A DNA stretch of 64,000 nt, taken from NCBI RefSeq assembly GCF_004341885.1, contig NZ_SLVX01000006.1, positions 235,734 through 299,733 on the forward strand, written 5' to 3'. The translations under genes and the position numbers were made by a program. Under the pieces are notes generated by a model. That model was not told the DNA's origin. It ran no database searches and was given only the letters and a program-made list of their open reading frames with translations. The DNA comes from Shinella granuli. GTDB taxonomy: Bacteria; Pseudomonadota; Alphaproteobacteria; Rhizobiales; Rhizobiaceae. The first letter of the stretch is position 1, and each line of letters opens with the position of its first letter. Shown piece after piece: positions 59,173-64,000 of the stretch.

Positions 59173-59436
59173 TCAATGCGTCGTCGGCACGTCGTCGTCT
59201 TCGAGGAACGACCGGATGCCGTCGCGCGCCACGGTCGCGAGGAACTCGTCGAAGGCCTCCCGGTCCGTGGCGAAGGGCTCGTCCCATTCGAAGAGCTCTT
59301 CCTTCTCCGTGACGACCTCCAGCTTCCAGTCCCCTTGCGTTCCCGCCGGGCGGAAGATGTCGACAAGCACCGTGACGCCGTCCTCGCTATATTCGCCGGA
59401 CAGTTCGGAATGCTCGAGCTTGGGTTTCTTGGCCAT
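59173..59436 (-). CDS. Hypothetical acidic protein
   Basis: An 87-residue acidic protein (MAKKPKLEHSELSGEYSEDG, VTVLVDIFRPAGTQGDWKLE, EFLATVARDGIRSFLEDDD). No recognised family. GAGGAAG four bases before the ATG makes it a good gene candidate. It lies between the RTX protease and the AraC regulator on the same strand. Confidence 0.68.
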   Translation of the reverse strand: MAKKPKLEHSELSGEYSEDGVTVLVDIFRPAGTQGDWKLEVVTEKEELFEWDEPFATDREAFDEFLATVARDGIRSFLEDDDVPTTH

Positions 59437-59556
59437 GGTCTTCCTCGACAGCGAATGCAGGCGGCGTTCGCAAGGCCAGACCGTTATCCTATCTCCGTGA
59501 AAATCGCAAAGCCGCACGTCGGCCGCAAGGCCTCAAAGGCGAACAGCCGCGGCGTC

Positions 59557-60441
59557 CTAGACGACACGTCTAAAGTCGCTTGGGGACATTCCCTGCAGTT
59601 CACGGAACGTGCGGCTGAAATTGGCGACGCTGTTGAAGCCGGTTCCCGACGCGATCTCGGCGATGGACACGTTCGGCTGCGACAGCATCTCTCGTGCCTT
59701 ATCAATCTTGCGTCCCGTCACGAAGCGGTGAGGCGGCATTCCAAATGTCGCCTTGAAGCAGCGGCTAAAATGATAGCGGCTGAGACCGACGACGGATGCG
59801 AGGTCGTCCAGCCCGAAATCGGCGCTCAGATTGTCCTCTATGAAATCCTGCACGATGCGCTGTTGGGCCGCGGTGAGAGTGCCGGGCCGCGGTTGTTGCT
59901 TTTCGAGCGCGCTCTGGAAGCGGAACATTTCGAGCGCGGCAACGAGCCCGAGCGTTTCGGCATAGAGCGTCGAGGTCGAAAAATCCGCCCCGGACATCGC
60001 GCTCTCGAGCTTTTTCATCGTCGAGAGCAAATCCGGTTCATTGAAGTAGATATGCGGCTGCAGCGTAGAGGCTGCGCCTTCGATTTGCAGTTCCTGTTCG
60101 AGCACGGCCGGATCGAAATACACCACGGTGAACGTGTTCTGACGCGGCACGGGCTTGGCCCATCCGCGCAGCCCGCACGCCGCAGGAACAAAAGTCATCT
60201 TGTTTCGCAGGTCGCCGCCGGGTGTCGGGGGAACGTCATCCACGAACATTTCACCATCCGCCAGAACGAGGTCGTGCAATGCGAGATAGTGCGTCGATCC
60301 ATTCCAGTTGAATTCATATTCGGCCGGCAGTCGCAAGCGCGAGAATTCGACCTGCACCCCACGCCATTGCGAGGAGCGGTTGATGACGGGTTCGGCCTCG
60401 GGTTGGCGAAATTCGAGCTCAAGCGAATCGGCGTGCGGCAT
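59557..60441 (-). CDS. AraC-family transcriptional regulator
   Basis: A 294-residue regulator with a C-terminal AraC double helix-turn-helix. The first HTH is around DLASVVGLSRYHFSRCFK; the second contains IAEIASGTGFNSVANFSRTF, and the family motif is FRELQGMSPSDFRR. The N-terminal ~190 residues are a cupin-like ligand domain. The ATG at 60441 is used; a TTG at 60519 is possible. It may control the RTX protease or neighbours; this is guesswork. Confidence 0.87.
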   Translation of the reverse strand: MPHADSLELEFRQPEAEPVINRSSQWRGVQVEFSRLRLPAEYEFNWNGSTHYLALHDLVLADGEMFVDDVPPTPGGDLRNKMTFVPAACGLRGWAKPVPRQNTFTVVYFDPAVLEQELQIEGAASTLQPHIYFNEPDLLSTMKKLESAMSGADFSTSTLYAETLGLVAALEMFRFQSALEKQQPRPGTLTAAQQRIVQDFIEDNLSADFGLDDLASVVGLSRYHFSRCFKATFGMPPHRFVTGRKIDKAREMLSQPNVSIAEIASGTGFNSVANFSRTFRELQGMSPSDFRRVV

Positions 60442-60768
60442 GGTCCATCTTGACGGTTGTTTCCGAAATGGAAGCGTAGGCGTCCTCGCTTGCCCGAAGC
60501 TCGTCCTGGCTTTTGCCAAACGCGGCCATAGCGCAAAAACTGCACATAAACGGCAAGAACTTTAAACTGAAAGTAGGATTTTTCAGAGTTCGTAAACCTT
60601 TCGATGCCATAAATGGTAGTACCGAACGAGGGGGATCTCCTCGCTGACATGATGTCGGGTTCGGCGCATCCGATCCGCTCTTCACGCACGGCGACCAAGG
60701 CCAGGACTGAACGTGCCCCGTGCACTTCGGTCTCCGGCAGTGCCTGCCCTTCTCTCAGGACCCTCTCG
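60442..60768. promoter_or_regulatory. 327-bp divergent intergenic region
   Basis: Between the AraC gene and the small gene at 60769. It contains an AT-richer stretch near 60535-60600 (AACTTTAAACTGAAAGTAGG) that could hold promoters for both directions. I see no clear operator and no convincing coding frame. Confidence 0.4.
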
Positions 60769-61017
60769 ATGACAAACGTCATCCACCTCTCGACGCTCGC
60801 TGAAAACCAGGCTTCCCTTTTCCCGCCCGCGCAGGCGGTGGCGCCGCCGCCGACCCTGGATCAGCTTCTGGAAACGCGTGACCTGCTTGCGGAAGGCATG
60901 CGCAGCCTCTGCCATATACAGACGCTGCTCGAGGGGCTGATCACGACGACGATCGCATCGGACGAGCAACCGGCTCTCCCGGATGCGCGTCTTCCGGCCG
61001 GACCGGAGCGGCTTTAG
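60769..61017 (+). CDS. Hypothetical small protein upstream of the chemoreceptor
   Basis: An 82-residue protein MTNVIHLSTLAENQASLFPP. A helical middle follows (LDQLLETRDLLAEGMRSLCH, IQTLLEGLITTTIA), then a Pro-rich tail. AGGA lies eight bases before the ATG. It ends 52 bp ahead of the globin-coupled chemoreceptor on the same strand, so co-transcription is likely. No known family. Confidence 0.55.
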   Translation: MTNVIHLSTLAENQASLFPPAQAVAPPPTLDQLLETRDLLAEGMRSLCHIQTLLEGLITTTIASDEQPALPDARLPAGPERL

Positions 61018-61069
61018 CCCGTCGGCCCCAATCCCCCTTTCCTTTCCGCCTTTTTAAATGAGGCCACCA

Positions 61070-62602
61070 ATGACGCATGCATCGCAGAAACAGCTCGCCG
61101 AGAGGCTCGACTTCGTTGGCCTCAACGGCCGGCAGCGGCAAACCCTCGCGGACATTTCACCCGTCATCGTCGCCTCGCTCGATGCGGGTCTCGACGCTTT
61201 CTACAGCAAGGCGCGGGTCCATCCGGAAACAGCGCGCTTTTTTGCGAACGAGGCGCATCTGCAGCATGCCAAGAGCCGCCAGGCGGAGCACTGGAAGTCG
61301 ATCGCATCGGCGAAGTTCGACGCCCACTACGTCGATGCCGTCTCGGCGGTCGGGCGCACGCATGCCCGTTTGGGCCTGGAGCCGCGCTGGTATATCGGCG
61401 GTTACGCGCTGCTTGTCGAAAGCATCGTGCGCGCCGTGATCGACGAGGCGCTGGGGGGCTTGCTGCACCGTCACAAGAGCAAGGCTCTCGGCGACCAGGT
61501 TGCCTGTGTCATCAAGGCGGCACTGGTCGACATGGACTATGCGATTTCCATCTATCTCGAAGTTCTCGACAAGCAGCGGACCGAGGCCGAAGGGCAACAG
61601 CAGGCTCTGCGGGATCAGCAGGAGGTGGCCTTGGCCGCGCTCGACCGGGTTCTCAAAAGCCTGGCGAGCGGGGACCTTACGGCGTCCCTGCGCGAAGAGA
61701 TGACGGCGGAGTTCAGCTCGCTGAAGGACAACTACAACGCGTCGATAGAATCCGTGGGCCGGACTTTGAGCGACATCAACGCGGCTGCTGATGCGGTCGC
61801 GTTGCAGGCACGCGAGATTTCCGGCGCGGCCGACAACATGGCGCGGCGTACCGAAACGCAGGCCTCCGCCCTGGAAGAGGCCGCTGCCGCGCTGGAGGAG
61901 ATCACGACGATCGCGCGAGAGGCGGAGAACAGGACCAGCGACGTCCAGCGCATCGTCGAGGTCTCGGCGGTCGAGGCATCGCGCTCCGGGACCATCGTCG
62001 ATGAGGCCATGAAAGCCATGGGCGAGATCGAAGGCTCCTCCAAGCGCATGTCGCAGATCATCGGCGTGATCGATGAGATCGCATTCCAGACCAATCTGCT
62101 CGCCCTCAATGCCGGTGTCGAGGCCGCGCGCGCCGGCGAGCAGGGCAAGGGGTTCGCCGTCGTGGCCCAGGAGGTCCGCGAACTTGCCCAGCGGTCGGCA
62201 TCCGCCGCCAAGGAGATCAAGGACCTCATCGGGAGGTCTTCCGCCGAGGTGAGCAAGGGGGTCGTGCTCGTCAACGATACCGGCAAAGCGTTGCGCAGCA
62301 TCGGCGCCCAGGTTCAGGCCATCCACGACCACATGGCATCGATCGCAAACTCCGCGCGCGAACAGGCTGCCGGTATCGCGGAAATCAATGCGACGGTCGG
62401 CAACATGGACCTGATCACGCAGCAGAATGCGGCCATGGTGGAGGAAACGTCCGCCGCCACTCAAAGGCTGTCTTCCGAGTCCGTTACGCTTCTCGGCCTG
62501 GTGCGAGCATTCAAGATTGCGAACCGGGCACCGGGGCCGAGCGGCGGCGCGGCCAGCCCGTCCCTTTCCAGGGCCGACGCGACGCGGATTGCCGCAAGAT
62601 AG
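61070..62602 (+). CDS. Globin-coupled sensor methyl-accepting chemotaxis protein (HemAT-like)
   Basis: A 510-residue soluble chemoreceptor. The N-terminal sensor globin (~1-165) has its proximal heme ligand H98 in [19 protein letters not shown], the signature of HemAT-type oxygen sensors. The C-terminal signalling domain carries the conserved tip [20 protein letters not shown] and [17 protein letters not shown]. No membrane helix is present, so it works in the cytoplasm. It likely drives aerotaxis by signalling to CheA/CheW encoded elsewhere. GAGG precedes the ATG at 61070; another ATG lies at 61058. Confidence 0.93.
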   Translation: MTHASQKQLAERLDFVGLNGRQRQTLADISPVIVASLDAGLDAFYSKARVHPETARFFANEAHLQHAKSRQAEHWKSIASAKFDAHYVDAVSAVGRTHARLGLEPRWYIGGYALLVESIVRAVIDEALGGLLHRHKSKALGDQVACVIKAALVDMDYAISIYLEVLDKQRTEAEGQQQALRDQQEVALAALDRVLKSLASGDLTASLREEMTAEFSSLKDNYNASIESVGRTLSDINAAADAVALQAREISGAADNMARRTETQASALEEAAAALEEITTIAREAENRTSDVQRIVEVSAVEASRSGTIVDEAMKAMGEIEGSSKRMSQIIGVIDEIAFQTNLLALNAGVEAARAGEQGKGFAVVAQEVRELAQRSASAAKEIKDLIGRSSAEVSKGVVLVNDTGKALRSIGAQVQAIHDHMASIANSAREQAAGIAEINATVGNMDLITQQNAAMVEETSAATQRLSSESVTLLGLVRAFKIANRAPGPSGGAASPSLSRADATRIAAR

Positions 62603-62641
62603 AAACGAGCCGGATGCGACATAGTGGGCAATGGTCTTAAA

Positions 62642-62866
62642 ATGGACGATCTGTCGTCAATCAGGAAAGCGGTCGACACTCTCATCAATGACCTACTCGC
62701 CTTGGGGTGCGAGGTCGTTGCCGTCGGGCGAGGCTACTGCATTACCGCGCCGGAAGGCCGGGAGGCGACGGTGAAGGTTTTGCTGGCCGGCTTTGGGCCG
62801 CGCGACCATCTCCTCGACATGTTCAACGAAGCGTTGCGATGTCGAGGTCTCGTCATCGAGATCTGA
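62642..62866 (+). CDS. Small protein A, paralogue of 63780-63980
   Basis: A 74-residue protein. MDDLSSIRKAVDTLINDLLA is followed by GCEVVAVGRGYCITAPEG and a C-terminal domain REATVKVLLAGFGPRDHLLD then MFNEALRCRGLVIEI. About 19 of the last 32 residues are identical to the C-terminus of the protein encoded at 63780-63980. A GTG at 62624 in frame is an alternative start. It lies upstream of the LuxR gene on the same strand. Function unknown. Confidence 0.65.
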   Translation: MDDLSSIRKAVDTLINDLLALGCEVVAVGRGYCITAPEGREATVKVLLAGFGPRDHLLDMFNEALRCRGLVIEI

Positions 62867-62943
62867 AGCGGCGGGCTCGTCGCCGCTTTACCCGGGGATA
62901 TTGGATCCGCGCTAAGTCTCTTTACCCACTGCGCAAATCTTGT

Positions 62944-62998
62944 TTGCACAGTCTTCTCTCCTGCCATATTTGGGTGGTTATGTTAACGTTTACGTAAC
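62944..62998 (+). promoter_or_regulatory. Candidate promoter and operator of the LuxR gene
   Basis: TTGCAC (62944-62949) and TATTTG (62967-62972) are separated by 17 bp, a good sigma-70 layout. Downstream, GTTAACGTTTACGTAAC (62982-62998) is a near-palindrome that could be an operator for autoregulation. It lies in the 178-bp gap between small protein A and the LuxR gene. Confidence 0.45.
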
Positions 62999-63044
62999 AT
63001 TCACACTCCAATTTTGACTGGAATCAAGAGAGAAGAGAGCTTGC

Positions 63045-63779
63045 ATGTCGATCAGCGCGCTTTCCATGGTGGCGCCCAACGCCCTGGACGAATTTTGTGA
63101 CCTGCAGTCCGTACCCGTGCACCGCCATTTCGGGCGCAACGAGATCGTGGACCGGTTCCGCCGGGCCGTTCCGTTCGACTACATCATCATCAGTGGCCTG
63201 GATGTCGAGGGTTACCGCTTCGGGAAGGGGCATTCGATCGACACGGATTTGCCCCCCGCTTTCATGGAAAGCTATGCCGCGGACGCTCTGTCAAAATCGG
63301 ATCCCTTCGTCATCGCGGCGAAGACCTCCCGCACGATGATCGCGGAGAAGGATGTCTATGCAGTTTCGCCGCCCCCGGCACGCCTTGCCTATCTCGCCGA
63401 TCTGTTCGGCATCCACAACCGAACGCTCTTTCCCATCAAGCGCAGCGGCGTCGTTTATGGCGCGGTCTGCTTCACCCGCAATGACGCCTTCGAGGCCGAT
63501 GAACTTGCTTTCCTGGAGGTCATCGCCGAGCCGATCCACACGGTCGTGACGCGGCCGCTGATGGAGCGCTTCGCAGCGCAGCAGCTTCGCCTGTCCAAGG
63601 GAGAGATAGCGTGCCTCGCTCACGCCAGCGTCGGTCTGACGAGCGAGGAGATCGCGTCCGTCACCGAATACCAGGTCGACACGGTGAACACCTACATCAA
63701 GGCGGCCGTGAAGAAGCTCGGCGCCGCCAATCGCTCGCAGGCCGTCGCCGAAGCGATCCGCCGACGCCTGATCGACTGA
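63045..63779 (+). CDS. Orphan LuxR-family regulator with autoinducer-type domain
   Basis: A 244-residue regulator. The N-terminal domain resembles AHL-binding domains: the F73-x3-Y77 and D86-P87 positions fit TraR W57/Y61/D70/P71, with the usual Trp replaced by Phe. The C-terminal LuxR HTH (~180-240) has LSKGEIACLA, GLTSEEIASVTEYQVDTVNT and KLGAANRSQAVAEAI. No luxI-type synthase is in the window, so it is a LuxR solo. Its TGA abuts the convergent stop of small protein B (TGATCA). Confidence 0.88.
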   Translation: MSISALSMVAPNALDEFCDLQSVPVHRHFGRNEIVDRFRRAVPFDYIIISGLDVEGYRFGKGHSIDTDLPPAFMESYAADALSKSDPFVIAAKTSRTMIAEKDVYAVSPPPARLAYLADLFGIHNRTLFPIKRSGVVYGAVCFTRNDAFEADELAFLEVIAEPIHTVVTRPLMERFAAQQLRLSKGEIACLAHASVGLTSEEIASVTEYQVDTVNTYIKAAVKKLGAANRSQAVAEAIRRRLID

Positions 63780-63980
63780 TCAGACCTCGATCAGGCGCCC
63801 CCTCCGGCGCAGCACGGCATTGAACCTGGCGATGAGATGATGGCGGGGCCCGAAGCCTTCCAGGAGGGCCCTGACGGTATTGCCTGTCACGTCGTCCTCC
63901 GGTTCTGAGAGCGGCGGTGCAAAAGTCGGCCACGGTAGCGGCGGCATAATGCTGCTGCGGGCGGAGTAAAATCCGGCCAC
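63780..63980 (-). CDS. Small protein B, paralogue of 62642-62866
   Basis: A 66-residue protein starting at a GTG with AAAGGA five bases upstream and a TAG directly before it in frame. Its C-terminus (TVRALLEGFGPRHHLIARFN then AVLRRRGRLIEV) matches that of small protein A; the N-terminal ~30 residues do not match. It is convergent with the LuxR gene and shares the TGATCA stop junction. Unknown function. Confidence 0.68.
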   Translation of the reverse strand: MAGFYSARSSIMPPLPWPTFAPPLSEPEDDVTGNTVRALLEGFGPRHHLIARFNAVLRRRGRLIEV

Positions 63981-64000
63981 CTATTTCCTTTCTGCAACGA

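Noticed and set aside
63045..63779. Complete quorum-sensing pair
   Set aside because: No acyl-homoserine-lactone synthase is seen next to the LuxR gene, and one usual binding residue (Trp) is replaced by Phe.

Overview
The window is ordinary chromosomal backbone from a high-GC alphaproteobacterium, most likely a member of the Rhizobiaceae (Rhizobium, Ensifer, Shinella or a relative). Three things support this. A CcrM-type GANTC methyltransferase is present. Two gene blocks are in typical rhizobial order: coxB-coxA-ctaB-coxF-ctaG-coxC-DUF983-SURF1-ispH-thrB-rnhA, and mutY-dciA-dsbA-smc. The gaps also hold short palindromic intergenic repeats of the rhizobial type. I cannot fix the genus from sequence reading alone. 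There is no prophage, insertion sequence, integrase, CRISPR array or rRNA operon; the only tRNA found is tRNA-Gln(TTG).

Layout. 1-13.4 kb: 5' part of aroC, a membrane CHASE-PAS-PAS-PAS-GGDEF-EAL protein, DUF1344 protein, histidine phosphatase, fabI, a DnaJ-like co-chaperone, pdxH, polysaccharide deacetylase, a GcvA-like LysR regulator, tldD and an IalB-like protein. 13.8-23.4 kb: the aa3 cytochrome c oxidase operon with its assembly factors (heme O synthase, CtaG/Cox11, SURF1), then ispH, thrB and rnhA. A perfect FNR/FixK-type box sits just ahead of coxB. 23.5-34.2 kb: peroxiredoxin, DsbD-N-like protein, YqgE, CsbD, a zinc-ribbon peptidase, a 7TM-PAS-GGDEF-EAL protein with a degenerate GGDEF motif, GNAT, DUF1127, an M16 peptidase and thrC. 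34.4-42.2 kb: lipoprotein, two HAD hydrolases, an ArsR-type regulator divergent from a NIPSNAP/ABM pair, a von Willebrand A protein, a decayed MNT/HepT pair and ccrM. 42.2-52 kb: mutY, dciA, a DsbA-like lipoprotein, smc, a tiny membrane protein and ppdK. 52-57.3 kb: small lipoproteins, DUF1499, an MBL hydrolase/cupin pair, tRNA-Gln, DUF3597 and a methyltransferase. 57.4-64 kb is the most accessory-looking part: a secreted RTX metalloprotease, an AraC regulator, a soluble globin-coupled chemoreceptor, and an orphan LuxR-type regulator flanked by two paralogous small proteins.

Functionally, the centre is aerobic respiration: oxidase structural genes plus the enzymes that make heme O and insert copper and heme. 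It is joined to isoprenoid and threonine synthesis genes. Cell-cycle and chromosome maintenance (ccrM, smc, dciA, mutY, rnhA) are well represented. Two large c-di-GMP proteins, the chemoreceptor and the LuxR regulator are the sensory layer.

I found no convincing wholly new multi-gene system. The most interesting leads are the LuxR locus with its paralogous flanking peptides, the FNR-type box at coxB, the internally deleted HepT, and the repeat family built on AGGCAGTAGG at gene 3' ends.
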